NCBI RefSeq assembly: GCF_008079445.1
Contig: NZ_VRYH01000002.1
Span: forward strand, 1 to 64,000
Origin: Aidingimonas lacisalsi
Lineage (GTDB): Bacteria > Pseudomonadota > Gammaproteobacteria > Pseudomonadales > Halomonadaceae
Length of the DNA stretch: 64,000 bases
Reading direction: 5' to 3'
The translations under genes and the position numbers were made by a program. Below the pieces are notes generated by a model. That model was given only the letters and a program-made list of their open reading frames with translations, was not told where the DNA came from and searched no databases. Position 1 is the first letter of the stretch; every line of letters begins with the position of its first letter. Of the stretch, positions 27,240 through 36,449 are shown piece by piece.

Positions 27240-28424
27240 ATGAATCGCATTTCCCCTTCCACCGAACAGCATCGAACGATTTCCTCATCCGTCCGTGTCC
27301 TGTCGATGCAAGGCATCCGCCACGTTTTCGGAAACCTCGCCGCCGTCAGCGATGTCAGCCTGGATGTCCATGCGGGTGAAGTCGTCTGCTTGCTGGGGCC
27401 TTCGGGCTGCGGTAAAACGACATTGCTGCGCATTGCTGCGGGCCTGGAGGCGGTTCAGCAGGGAGCAGTGGCCATCCATGGTCGAACGGTGGCGGTATCC
27501 GGTGAGGGATCCCTTCCGCCAGAGAAACGTAATGTCGGGCTGGCCTTCCAGGATTCCGCCTTGTTCCCTCACCTCAAGGTCCTCGAGAATGTGACGTTCG
27601 GCATCAAGTCACAGCCAGCGGCGCAACGACGCAAGCGAGCCATGGATCTGCTTGAGCAGTTGGGGATGGCACCATACGCCATGGCATACCCCCATACGTT
27701 ATCCGGCGGGCAACAACAGCGAGTGGCATTGGCCCGCGCGTTGGCTCCGGAACCGCAAGTCATGCTGCTGGATGAACCGTTTTCCAGTCTGGACGCGCGG
27801 CTGCGGGACCGCATTCGAGACGATACCCTGCATGTACTCAAGCGTGCGGGCGCCGGCACCTTGCTGGTGACTCATGATCCGGAAGAGGCGATGTTCATGG
27901 CCGATCGCATCGCGTTGATGCGTGATGGATGGATCGTTCAGTTCGGTACGCCACGAGAGCTCTATTGCTATCCACGAGATCCTTTCGTCGTCACCTTTTT
28001 CGGTGACGTCAACGAGGTATACGGTCGCGTGCAGGGCAGTGTCGTACAGACCCCGTTGGGCGCCGTGGATGCGGGCGACCTGCCTGAAGGAACCCGGGCG
28101 CAGGTGTTGATCCGACCGGAAGCGTTACACGTTACCGAGTTGAATGAGTCACCCACCACTCACCAGTATAGTCATGTGATCATGGCCAAATTGCTGGGTC
28201 GCAGCAGCTTGCTGCACATCTGTGCACATGGCCAGGATGGCCAGGAAGCTCACCTGCATGCCCGAGTCCCGGGCGTGTTCCTGCCGGTTGAAGGCCAACC
28301 TGTCACGATTCGGCTCGATCCTTCACAAGTCTTCGTGTTTCCCGTTGTCCCCCGGACGCGAATGGCGCATGGCGATACTCAAGAGGATCACCGGGAGTAT
28401 GCCTACAGCGACGATGGTCAGTGA
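27240..28424 (+). CDS. fbpC: Fe(3+) ABC transporter, ATP-binding protein
   Basis: 394-aa ATPase of the FbpC type. Walker A LLGPSGCGKTTLL, Q-loop NVGLAFQDSALFPHL, signature LSGGQQQRVALARAL, Walker B VMLLDEPFSSLDARL and switch VTHDPEEAMFMADRI are all intact. A C-terminal TOBE-type regulatory domain follows from about residue 240. The start is uncertain: ATG 27240 is used, and a Met at 27306 would remove a non-conserved leader. Unusually it is on the opposite strand to fbpA and fbpB. Its last ~100 bases are antisense to the 3' end of the permease gene. Confidence 0.9.
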   Translation: MNRISPSTEQHRTISSSVRVLSMQGIRHVFGNLAAVSDVSLDVHAGEVVCLLGPSGCGKTTLLRIAAGLEAVQQGAVAIHGRTVAVSGEGSLPPEKRNVGLAFQDSALFPHLKVLENVTFGIKSQPAAQRRKRAMDLLEQLGMAPYAMAYPHTLSGGQQQRVALARALAPEPQVMLLDEPFSSLDARLRDRIRDDTLHVLKRAGAGTLLVTHDPEEAMFMADRIALMRDGWIVQFGTPRELYCYPRDPFVVTFFGDVNEVYGRVQGSVVQTPLGAVDAGDLPEGTRAQVLIRPEALHVTELNESPTTHQYSHVIMAKLLGRSSLLHICAHGQDGQEAHLHARVPGVFLPVEGQPVTIRLDPSQVFVFPVVPRTRMAHGDTQEDHREYAYSDDGQ

Positions 28425-30023
28425 CGACGTCGCCGCCTCGGCAAGACGCTCGTCCGATGCAAGGTTATGGGCACGCACCGCTAGGGTATCAAAATTGAAG
28501 GGACGCAGAATGATAGTGGCAGGCAGTTCCTTCATGACATCCACGAAGACCAGGATACCGGCGGCAAGCAGGCTGCCCCGCATGATCGGTGCGTGCACTC
28601 GGCGTAATGTACCGCCAGCCGTTTGCCCGAGGGTGCGTGCCGCAGCGTCCATGGCGGGCGTGACCTTGCCCAGACTGGCTTCCACGGCATTGAATGAGAC
28701 AGCCAGGAAACGTACGACGTATGCATAGATGAGAATGAACGCAGAGCCACTGAATATCAGGCCGACCAGCATATCGAAATGCGTGCGTGCCCAGGTGTTG
28801 ATCTGGCTGTCCAGCCAGGCAAAGGGAATGAGAATACCGACGGCGATGACGGACCCCGGGATAGCGTAGCCGATGGCAGCGATGCGGGTCGCCGTTCGGG
28901 TGACCCTGTTGGCATTGAGCCGGGTGCCATAACTGAGTAGCACAGCGAGTCCCACGGCGATGATTGCGGCGAGGGCGGCCAGAATCAGGCTATTGCCAGC
29001 GTATTCGAGGAAATTGGCACTCAACCGGGTGTCACCCTGTTGGAAGGCGAGGTGGCCAAGCAGTGCGCAGGGGATCAGAAAGCCGATTGTAACGGGTAGC
29101 GCGCAGACAATGACGGCACTCCACGCACGTATCCCTTGCAACGGGAACTGCGGGAGTTGCTGGTAACGACTGGAAGTATGGAAGTACTGGCGTTTGCCTC
29201 GCGACCAGCGCTCCAGCAACACGAACACGATGACGAAAGCCAGCAAACAGGCGGCTAATTGAGCGGCCGCAACTTGTTCCCCGAGACCGAACCAGGTGCG
29301 ATAAATACCGGTGGTGAACGTATCGACGCCGAAGAACTGAACGGCACCGAATTCGTTGAGTGTTTCCATGAGCGCCAGCGACACACCGCCGACGATGGCG
29401 GGGCGAGCCAGTGGCACGGCAATCCCGGCGAATAAGCGCCATGGCCCTCGTCCCAGTGTGCGTCCTACATCCAGAACACATACGGATTGTTCGAGAAAGG
29501 CGGCCCTGGCAAGCATATAGACATAAGGGTAAAGAACCAGTGTGATCAGTGTGGCAGCCCCACCCAAGGAGCGTATGCTGGGGAAATAGTAGTCAGCTTG
29601 GCTCCAGCCGAATGCCTCTCGCAGCCAGGTCTGCAACGGGCCGGCATATTGCAGGAAATCCGTATAGGCATAGGCAATGACGTAAGTGGGCACGGCCAGG
29701 GGCAGAAGCAGTGCCCATTCGAATAGTCGACGTCCTGGAAAACGGCACATGACGACCAGCCAGGCGGTCCCCGTACCGATCACGAAGGTACCTACACCAA
29801 CCGTCACGACCAGGAACAGCGTGTTTGTGATGTAGCGCCCCAGCACGGTGGTGGCCAAGTGATGCCATATATCCCCCGAAGGGACCACAATATGGGCCAG
29901 GATGATCAAGATCGGTAGTGCCACGATAGCAGCAATGACGAGGGTCAGGGCGGTCCAGGGAGCCGTTGACGACACTCGTCGTCTTGCTGTCGACGTCAAG
30001 CCGCTATTGTCACTACGAGGCAA
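28323..30023 (-). CDS. fbpB: Fe(3+) ABC transporter, fused permease
   Basis: 566-aa inner-membrane protein with two homologous permease halves, about twelve membrane segments, as in FbpB. Each half carries an EAA-type cytoplasmic loop: LDVGRTLGRGPWRLFAGIAVPLARP in the first and MDAAARTLGQTAGGTLRRVHAPIM in the second, where the ATPase docks. No ATG start is available; TTG at 30023 has AAGGAG seven bases upstream and is preferred over TTG 30056. Convergent with fbpC, overlapping it by 102 bases. It completes a ferric iron importer with fbpA and fbpC. Confidence 0.9.
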   Translation of the reverse strand: MPRSDNSGLTSTARRRVSSTAPWTALTLVIAAIVALPILIILAHIVVPSGDIWHHLATTVLGRYITNTLFLVVTVGVGTFVIGTGTAWLVVMCRFPGRRLFEWALLLPLAVPTYVIAYAYTDFLQYAGPLQTWLREAFGWSQADYYFPSIRSLGGAATLITLVLYPYVYMLARAAFLEQSVCVLDVGRTLGRGPWRLFAGIAVPLARPAIVGGVSLALMETLNEFGAVQFFGVDTFTTGIYRTWFGLGEQVAAAQLAACLLAFVIVFVLLERWSRGKRQYFHTSSRYQQLPQFPLQGIRAWSAVIVCALPVTIGFLIPCALLGHLAFQQGDTRLSANFLEYAGNSLILAALAAIIAVGLAVLLSYGTRLNANRVTRTATRIAAIGYAIPGSVIAVGILIPFAWLDSQINTWARTHFDMLVGLIFSGSAFILIYAYVVRFLAVSFNAVEASLGKVTPAMDAAARTLGQTAGGTLRRVHAPIMRGSLLAAGILVFVDVMKELPATIILRPFNFDTLAVRAHNLASDERLAEAATSSLTIVAVGILPVILLSIAMRHSRPGDNGKHEDL

Positions 30024-30072
30024 GCAAATGCTCCTTGTCAGTAGTATGGCCGGCAAGCGGTCACAGGCGTCA

Positions 30073-30096
30073 TGATAACGGGGATTCGATAATATC
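30073..30096. promoter_or_regulatory. Possible Fur-like site upstream of fbpB
   Basis: TGATAA (30073) and the palindrome GATAATATC (30088-30096) sit about 50-70 bases before the fbpB start. On the minus strand the palindrome contains TATTAT, a plausible -10. A repressor here would cover the promoter. Weak match to the Fur consensus. Confidence 0.3.
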
Positions 30097-30223
30097 AGGT
30101 CGTCTCCCCATCTTCAGCCCTGCAGGTCATGGTGAGCGATGCGGGAATGTCGGGCCAATGGATACATGGTGGCACGACCATGACGGCTGACGAAAAACAC
30201 TGACCACGGTGACAGAAACATCA

Positions 30224-32422
30224 ATGAACTCATCGCCTCCCATACACTCACGCACTGCGATCCGTGATCTGCTGTACTGGGCAGAGACACTGAGAGCCCG
30301 GCGTTGGCGGGGTATCGTGTGGGTGACTGGTAACGCTGAGACGTGTCGCATGAGAGCACGTCAACTATGGCATGCAGGAGACTGGCAAGCCCCATTATGG
30401 CTATCGACATCGGCTCCTGACGGGATCGCGCCTGATACCTGGCTGCCACCTGCCAAGGCGCGTACCCGGCTCGGCGGTGAGCAAGGGCTGGTTGTGGTGG
30501 ATGCCGTGGGGCCGCATGAAGGTTTTGACCCTGAAGCATTCGGCGCGCTCGTGGGTGGCATAGCTGCTGGCGGTTTGCTGGTTTTGATGACCCCCGAAGA
30601 TTGGGGCGCGCGCCCCGATGCCGATTACCGTCGACTGGCCGACTACCCGAAGGCGCCGGAGCAGCTTTCCGTACGCTATCTGCAACGCTTGTTCCGCCAA
30701 CTATCGATGGCGGAAACGCTGGCTCACTGGCCGACCAGCGCTTCGGTCTCAGTGCCACGTCTGCTACCTGGGCCGGGGGCGCAGGCACCTTGCGACGATC
30801 CGGATTGTCTCACTCGGGATCAGGCGGTGGCGGTGCAGCGACTGGTACGGCTTCGCCGCCGGCGCCCGGTCGTGATCACGGCCGATCGTGGTCGTGGCAA
30901 GACCGCCGCTTTGGGCATCGCCTGTGCGCGATGGTTGACGGCGGGAGAACGCGAAATTTGGGTAACGGCACCTCGTGCCAGCGCTGTTGAAACCTTGTTC
31001 GAGCGGTTGGAAACGCTGTGTCCGGCAGGCCGGCGTCGGGGGAATGTGTTCACCGTATCCATCGACGACGAAGAACGACACGTACGATTTTCGGCTCCGG
31101 ATGCGCTGGCTTCGCTGGATGATGACACCGCGGTGGGAGGGCGAGGCAGCATATTGCTGGTCGATGAAGCGGCCGCCATACCCGCGCCGTTGCTGGCTCG
31201 CTGGCTGAGTTGCTTCCCTCGCATTGCTTTTGCCACTACCGTGCATGGCTATGAAGGGTCGGGCCGTGGCTTCGCGCTGCGCTTTCGCGACCGTCTTGAC
31301 CGTATGACACCCGCATGGCGGGCTTGCCATCTGGCTGAGCCGGTTCGCTGGGCCCCTGGCGATCCCCTGGAAGCTCTGACGGCCGAGTTGCTGATGCTGG
31401 ATGCCGAGCCGCCGGATATCCTCGGCGAGGACACGGAGTCTTTGATACCGGTGCGTTGGGCGCGCGAGAGCCTGGCTCGACAGGAGCATTGTCTGCGAGA
31501 ACTGTTCGGGCTGCTGGTGCAGGCTCACTATCGCACTCAGCCCAGTGATTTGCGTCGTTTGCTCGACGGTCCCGATGTGTCCATTGCTGGATTGCAGGCC
31601 TCGGGTTCACCGAGGGCCGTGGTCGTCACGATGGACGAAGGTGGCTTCGATAGCTCGCTGGCCGAGCAAGTCGCCTTGGGTAAACGACGCCCTCAGGGCC
31701 ATTTACTGGCACAGTCGCTAGCGGCGCATGCTGGTTCCCGGCAAGCATTGACCTCCCGGGTGCGTCGATTATGGCGGGTCGCCGTGCATGAGCGCTATCG
31801 GCGCCGTGGTTTGGGGACACAGTTGCTGGAGGGTGAGCTGGCTCGTGCATGCGCAGAGGATATTGACCTGCTGGGAGCCAGTTTTGGCGCTGAACCGGGT
31901 CTCATTGCGTTCTGGCAACGCCAGGGATTTCGTGCTGTACGTGTAGGGTTAAGGCGTGAGGCATCCAGTGGTGAGCATGCCCTGATGGTCGTTCGTGGTA
32001 CCAGCCCGGCGGGCGAGGCACTGGTTGTCGATCTGGGAGAGCGCTTTCAAACGCTGTTGCCTATGCTTCTGGCTTTCGAGCTGCGGACACTGGAGCCGCT
32101 CGTGGGTGCCGCCCTGATGGGTGATGATGACGCTGGCGAACTGTCTTCCCAGGCGTGGCGCGATGTCGATGATGTCGTCTCGGGCCATCGAGAACCGGCG
32201 CTGGTACGCCCGTCGCTGCAAGCCTTGACCAAGCTGGGCTTGTGTCGGGACGCTCCGCTGGATAATGATGCTTGGTTACTGGTCGCGTCGTTGTTTCAAG
32301 GGCGTGACGATAGCTGGCTGGCAAGTAGGTTGAACTTGTCTGGTCAGAAACAGGTGAGGCAATGGCTGCGTGATGCACTGGGTCGCTGGCGTTCCTGGGC
32401 GGGTGAAGGCGAACGGTTATGA
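30224..32422 (+). CDS. tmcA: tRNA(Met) cytidine acetyltransferase
   Basis: 732-aa enzyme making N4-acetylcytidine at the wobble base of elongator tRNA-Met, using acetyl-CoA and ATP. Domains in order: an N-terminal domain (residues 1-180), a helicase-like ATPase with Walker A ITADRGRGKTAALGIA near 225 and Walker B ILLVDEAAAIPAPLL, and a GNAT domain with RVRRLWRVAVHERYRRRGLGTQLL and SFGAEPGLIAFWQRQGF. The C-terminal tail is helical. Neither ATG 30224 nor the in-frame GTG at 30209 has a clear ribosome site. It is divergent from fbpB. Confidence 0.93.
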   Translation: MNSSPPIHSRTAIRDLLYWAETLRARRWRGIVWVTGNAETCRMRARQLWHAGDWQAPLWLSTSAPDGIAPDTWLPPAKARTRLGGEQGLVVVDAVGPHEGFDPEAFGALVGGIAAGGLLVLMTPEDWGARPDADYRRLADYPKAPEQLSVRYLQRLFRQLSMAETLAHWPTSASVSVPRLLPGPGAQAPCDDPDCLTRDQAVAVQRLVRLRRRRPVVITADRGRGKTAALGIACARWLTAGEREIWVTAPRASAVETLFERLETLCPAGRRRGNVFTVSIDDEERHVRFSAPDALASLDDDTAVGGRGSILLVDEAAAIPAPLLARWLSCFPRIAFATTVHGYEGSGRGFALRFRDRLDRMTPAWRACHLAEPVRWAPGDPLEALTAELLMLDAEPPDILGEDTESLIPVRWARESLARQEHCLRELFGLLVQAHYRTQPSDLRRLLDGPDVSIAGLQASGSPRAVVVTMDEGGFDSSLAEQVALGKRRPQGHLLAQSLAAHAGSRQALTSRVRRLWRVAVHERYRRRGLGTQLLEGELARACAEDIDLLGASFGAEPGLIAFWQRQGFRAVRVGLRREASSGEHALMVVRGTSPAGEALVVDLGERFQTLLPMLLAFELRTLEPLVGAALMGDDDAGELSSQAWRDVDDVVSGHREPALVRPSLQALTKLGLCRDAPLDNDAWLLVASLFQGRDDSWLASRLNLSGQKQVRQWLRDALGRWRSWAGEGERL

Positions 32423-32467
32423 CCGGTGCCAGTGACAAAGGATAGCGAACCGGAGCGAGGCGATCCC

Positions 32468-33943
32468 ATGAATGACCATCTCGAACAACTTGAGCCACAG
32501 CCGTTGTGGCGGCACTTTCGAACTCTGTGCAATACGCCTCGTCCATCGGGGCATGAAGAGGCACTCGTGTCTCGACTGCAAACGTGGGCCGATGAGCACC
32601 AACTTTTCCATGATCGTGACGCATTCGGCAACCTGAGAATTCGCAAACCGGCCACTCCTGGCCATGAGTCGGCGCCGGGTGTCATCCTTCAGGGCCATGT
32701 GGACATGGTCGCCGAAGCCAATGCTGGCTATGACCACGACTTTACTCGTGATCCGATCGATACTCATGTCGTCGATGGTTGGTTGCGGGCTCGTCAGACT
32801 ACCCTGGGTGCCGATAATGGATTGGGTGTTGCGGCGGCACTGGCCATTCTCGAAGATGAGACGCTGGCGCATGGACCGCTCGAAGCGCTGTTCACGCTGC
32901 AGGAGGAAACCTCTATGGGTGGCGCTCTTGCGCTCGACGAGAACTGGCTCGAAGGGCAGGTGTTGCTCAACCTGGATTCCGAAGATCGCGGTCAAGTGTT
33001 CATTGGTTGTGCCGGCGGTGCCGATGTTGTGGTAGAAGCCGATCTGCCGACCCGTCCCGTGGCAGATGGGGAATCAGTCATGACATTGTCGGTCACCAGT
33101 CTGCGGGGTGGGCATTCCGGCATCGACATCCATAAGGGGCTGGGCAATGCCAATCGTCTTCTGGTACGCGCGTTACGCCGCCTGCGTGACTATGATGTGC
33201 GGCTGATCGATTATCGTGGCGGGGGCTTGCGCAATGCGCTACCCAGGGAAGCCTTTGCCTCCGTGGCGATACCGACGACTGAGGTCGACGCCGCATCCTC
33301 AGTGATTGACGCGGTGCAGGCGGAACTGCGTGCTGAGCTGCAGGGTATCGACGATGGCGTGACACTTTCTCTGACGCCGGCTGACTTGGCAGCGACCGAA
33401 ATGGAGGCGTTGACCCTGACGGCCTGTCAGCATTTGGTCAATGCTCTGCATGCAGCGCCTTGCGGTGTAGAACGCATGAGTACCGATGTACCGGACGTCG
33501 TGGAAACGTCGAATAACCTAGGCGTAGTCAGCCTGGCCAATGGTCGCTTTCGCCTCTGTGCGCTGGTGCGCTCACTACGCGATAGCGCAACCAACGACAT
33601 GGCCGACCGTTTTGATGCACTGTTTGCCTTGATCGGTGCCAATGCCCGGGTCGAGAATGCCTACCCCGGCTGGACCCCCGTTCCCGAGAGTCCACTGGTG
33701 GCACGCTTCCAGCGCTTGCACCGCAATGCCTTGGGAAGCGAGGCCGAGGCAAAGGTGATCCATGCCGGGTTGGAGTGCGGGATCCTCGGCGGCAAATATC
33801 CTCACTTGTCGATGTTGTCGTTCGGACCGCAGATCCGTGGCGCGCACTCGCCGGATGAGCGTGTCGAACTGGCGTCGGTGACTGAGTTCTGGATGCTCTT
33901 GCGTGCCATGGTCGAAGATCTGGCCACCTCTGATCGTGACTAG
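32468..33943 (+). CDS. pepD: Aminoacyl-histidine dipeptidase (PepD-like)
   Basis: 491-aa M20-type zinc dipeptidase acting on Xaa-His and other dipeptides. It begins LEPQPLWRHFRTLCNTPRPSGHE. Zinc ligands and the catalytic pair are visible in LQGHVDMVAE, TTLGADNGLGVAAALAIL, TLQEETSMGGA and NLDSEDRGQVFIGCAGG; the inserted dimerisation domain has LRGGHSGIDIHKGLGNANRLL. A GGAGCGAGG ribosome site precedes ATG 32468. It follows tmcA by 45 bases and ends tail-to-tail over the His-rich gene (four-base overlap). Confidence 0.95.
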   Translation: MNDHLEQLEPQPLWRHFRTLCNTPRPSGHEEALVSRLQTWADEHQLFHDRDAFGNLRIRKPATPGHESAPGVILQGHVDMVAEANAGYDHDFTRDPIDTHVVDGWLRARQTTLGADNGLGVAAALAILEDETLAHGPLEALFTLQEETSMGGALALDENWLEGQVLLNLDSEDRGQVFIGCAGGADVVVEADLPTRPVADGESVMTLSVTSLRGGHSGIDIHKGLGNANRLLVRALRRLRDYDVRLIDYRGGGLRNALPREAFASVAIPTTEVDAASSVIDAVQAELRAELQGIDDGVTLSLTPADLAATEMEALTLTACQHLVNALHAAPCGVERMSTDVPDVVETSNNLGVVSLANGRFRLCALVRSLRDSATNDMADRFDALFALIGANARVENAYPGWTPVPESPLVARFQRLHRNALGSEAEAKVIHAGLECGILGGKYPHLSMLSFGPQIRGAHSPDERVELASVTEFWMLLRAMVEDLATSDRD

Positions 33944-34296
33944 TCCACTCGTACCGTGACGACCGGGAAGCCACCGACCGTGACCAGTGGCACGCTGATT
34001 GACTGTCGATAGCGATGGTTGCTGCGCCGTGGTGGACCAGCGCGGTAGCGATGCTTGTGAGCCGGTCGATGGGAGTGCCCGTGGCGCTGGGCCTTGTAAA
34101 AGCGCTTCTTAGCCTTGTGGTGCCACTTGCTCCCATGATGGCTCACCTCATGATCGTGATGATGGGTGTGGTAGTGAGAGCTATTGCGGCGGTCATGATC
34201 GGCGAACGCCGATGTCGTGGCAACGAACGGTAGACATAGCAGTGCGCTCAGCAGCAAGCAGCGAAACCAGGATGTCTTGAGCCTGCAGTGTTGCAT
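33940..34296 (-). CDS. Histidine-rich basic secreted protein, unknown
   Basis: 118-aa protein not recognised as any family. The signal peptide runs to about residue 32 (LLLSALLCLPFVATTSAFA). The mature part has about 17 His within 65 residues, in clusters such as HYHTHHHDHE and HGHSHRPAHKHRYR, mixed with Arg and Lys. A short hydrophobic valine-rich tail (PLVTVGGFPVVTVRVD) follows. Poly-His character suggests metal binding in the periplasm, or simply a basic low-complexity linker. GGAGG before the start is strong. It lies beside dps, an iron-storage gene, on the same strand but 249 bases downstream. Confidence 0.75.
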   Translation of the reverse strand: MQHCRLKTSWFRCLLLSALLCLPFVATTSAFADHDRRNSSHYHTHHHDHEVSHHGSKWHHKAKKRFYKAQRHGHSHRPAHKHRYRAGPPRRSNHRYRQSISVPLVTVGGFPVVTVRVD

Positions 34297-34461
34297 GGGA
34301 AACCTCCGTCATGATCGGGAGGACAGTCGGTGACTGCCGTTCCCCTAACCCGAAGTATATCGGGACTGACGGTGGCTGGTAGGGGGCGGTGGCCGAGTGC
34401 GCACGACTTCCGCGATAGCTGCACAATGTGTCGCAGGATGGTGACGATACGCCGTCATGAT

Positions 34462-34484
34462 AACGCCGCCTCAAGAGCGGCGTT
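34462..34484 (-). other. Stem-loop downstream of dps
   Basis: AACGCCGC (34462-34469) pairs with GCGGCGTT (34477-34484) around a seven-base loop, 60 bases after the dps stop. No T run follows on the minus strand, so terminator activity is doubtful. Confidence 0.4.
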
Positions 34485-34544
34485 CAAGCATGCCAGCAGT
34501 CGTCTGGAGCTAGCGTGCAGGAGAAGGTTGCCTGTCCAGCGGCG

Positions 34545-35021
34545 TTATTGGCTCAAATAGGCGCCCAGCATCCATACGGTCTTTTCCTGCTCGCGGATAT
34601 AGTCGCCAACTTGTGCAGCTGTTCCCTCATCATCGGCATCAGAGGCCAGCGAGAGAATTTCGCGCTGTAAGTCGATCAGTGTCTGATAGCCTGTGAGGAT
34701 GCCGCGCACGCACTCTTCGCCATCGCTGACATTCCTGATTTCTTCGATTTGGGCGATTCGGACATAATCGCTATAGGCATGAACTGGCTGGGCACCCAAG
34801 GTCAGAATGCGTTCAGCGACTTCATCGACCTTTAGCAACAGGTCAGTGTAGAACTCCTCGAACTTGGTATGCAGCTCGAAGAAATTGGGTCCCTTGACGT
34901 TCCAGTGATAGCCGCGAACGTTCATGTAGAAGACCTGGTAGTTGGCGAGAAGTTCATTGAGCTTCTCTGCCAGACGGTTGGCACTGTCGGCATCCAGACC
35001 GATAGCATTCGTATCGCTCAT
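34545..35021 (-). CDS. dps: Dps-type ferritin-like DNA-binding protein
   Basis: 158-aa protein of the Dps/ferritin fold, which stores iron and shields DNA during oxidative stress. It has the family core NYQVFYMNVRGYHWNVKGPNFFELHTKFEEFY with ferroxidase His and the adjacent DEVAERI ligands, and later DYIREQEKTVWML. AAGGAG eight bases before ATG 35021 sets the start; the frame is open to 35081 but that leader is not family-like. Single gene. Confidence 0.93.
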   Translation of the reverse strand: MSDTNAIGLDADSANRLAEKLNELLANYQVFYMNVRGYHWNVKGPNFFELHTKFEEFYTDLLLKVDEVAERILTLGAQPVHAYSDYVRIAQIEEIRNVSDGEECVRGILTGYQTLIDLQREILSLASDADDEGTAAQVGDYIREQEKTVWMLGAYLSQ

Positions 35022-35167
35022 GGGGTGTCTCCTTGATCCGGGATCGTTTGCACTCAGGATTCTACGCACGCGATGTGACAATGCGTTAGCAAAGTCTTGC
35101 GATAGCGGCTATAGACCTTGCCAATCGATGCGCTGAATTTAGTATGTGCCGGTGCTTCCACCGTTTT

Positions 35168-36301
35168 TCAAGCGTAGGCAGCGAGCAGTCGGATCAGACT
35201 CTCGCTGCGCTCGCTAAGCAGTTGAGAGCAGCGGTCCAGGGCGTCCTGTAACGATATTGGACCATCAGCGAGAGCAAATGCGGCAGTGACTCCATGGTCG
35301 TAAGCGGCTGGCCATCCTGTGCCCAGGCGACCGGCGAGCACCACGGTAGGTATGCTGTGTTGAGCTGCCTTGCGTGCGATACCGATGGGTGTCTTGCCTG
35401 CTAGGCTCTGTCCGTCGAGTTGACCCTCTCCGGTGATTACCAGGTCAGCATCGTCGAGCAAGGTATCGAAGCCGACCTGGTCCATCACCAATTCGATGCC
35501 AGGACGTAAACGGGCATTGAGGAAAGCACTAGCAGCGAAGCCCATGCCACCAGCCGCACCGGCACCGGGGCGCTGACTATGATTCTCCCCGAGTTGCCTG
35601 GCGGCGAGTTGCGCAAAATGGCCAAGGGCGGCATCCAGTCGTTCGACATCAGCCATGCTGGCGCCCTTCTGGGGGCCGAAGATAGCGCTTGCACCATGGT
35701 CGCCGAGCAGTGGGTTATCGACATCGACGGCCGTTTCCACGTCGATATCCGCCAAGCGTGGATCGAGGCCCGAAAGGTCGAGCGTTTCCAACTGGGCCAG
35801 GGACACACCGTCCGGGGGTAGTTCACGGCCATGTGCATCCTGTAGCTTGGCACCCAGGGCGGCAAGCATTCCAGCGCCTGCATCATTGGTGGCACTGCCA
35901 CCCAGGGTCAGTAGCAACCGTTTGGCTCCTGCATCCAGTGCCGCCAGTATCAGTTCCCCCACGCCCAACGTCGTGCTGTGCAACGCGGTGCGCTCGTCCT
36001 GCGCCAGATGCTGCAGTCCACTCGCTTCGGCCAACTCGATGAAAGCGGTCCGGTGTGCGGCCAGCCACCCCCAGGAGGCGTTGCGCATGCGCCCCAAGGC
36101 ATCATGAACTTTGAGCGTCTTACGTTCAGCTCCCGTGGCAGCAAGTAGAGCATCGAGGGTTCCTTCGCCGCCATCCCCCATCGGGCATTCACGGCAATGC
36201 GCATTGGGGAGTCCGCGTTTTACACCTTGTGAGATCGCTGCAGCGGCATCGCGGGCACTCAGGGCATCCTTGTAACTATCGGGAGCGATGAGGATATTCA
36301 T
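35168..36301 (-). CDS. Glycerate kinase
   Basis: 377-aa enzyme of the GlxK/GarK family that phosphorylates D-glycerate. N-terminal NILIAPDSYKDALSA, then CPMGDGGEGTLDAL, LLTLGGSATNDAGAGMLAALG and VITGEGQLDGQSLAGKTPIGIA are characteristic. The Met at 36301 matches the family N-terminus and has AAGAG at good spacing; the Met at 36307 is close. Whether the product is the 2- or 3-phosphate cannot be told. No other glycerate or glyoxylate gene is adjacent. Confidence 0.93.
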   Translation of the reverse strand: MNILIAPDSYKDALSARDAAAAISQGVKRGLPNAHCRECPMGDGGEGTLDALLAATGAERKTLKVHDALGRMRNASWGWLAAHRTAFIELAEASGLQHLAQDERTALHSTTLGVGELILAALDAGAKRLLLTLGGSATNDAGAGMLAALGAKLQDAHGRELPPDGVSLAQLETLDLSGLDPRLADIDVETAVDVDNPLLGDHGASAIFGPQKGASMADVERLDAALGHFAQLAARQLGENHSQRPGAGAAGGMGFAASAFLNARLRPGIELVMDQVGFDTLLDDADLVITGEGQLDGQSLAGKTPIGIARKAAQHSIPTVVLAGRLGTGWPAAYDHGVTAAFALADGPISLQDALDRCSQLLSERSESLIRLLAAYA

Positions 36302-36449
36302 GGGCATCTCTTGAAAGTCGAAAGATCAGGTGACGACATAGGATAACCAGCTTAGCGTCCTTGTACCTCCGTCCGAAAGCCGGCTCGTCAGTTGTGGTAT
36401 CCATCGGTCAGTCCACTTACACTGCCATGAAGACCATGAGGAGTGAGTC

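Noticed and set aside
34193..34474. Minus-strand frame overlapping the His-rich gene start
   Set aside because: Different frame from a gene with a strong ribosome site and signal peptide; no family resemblance.
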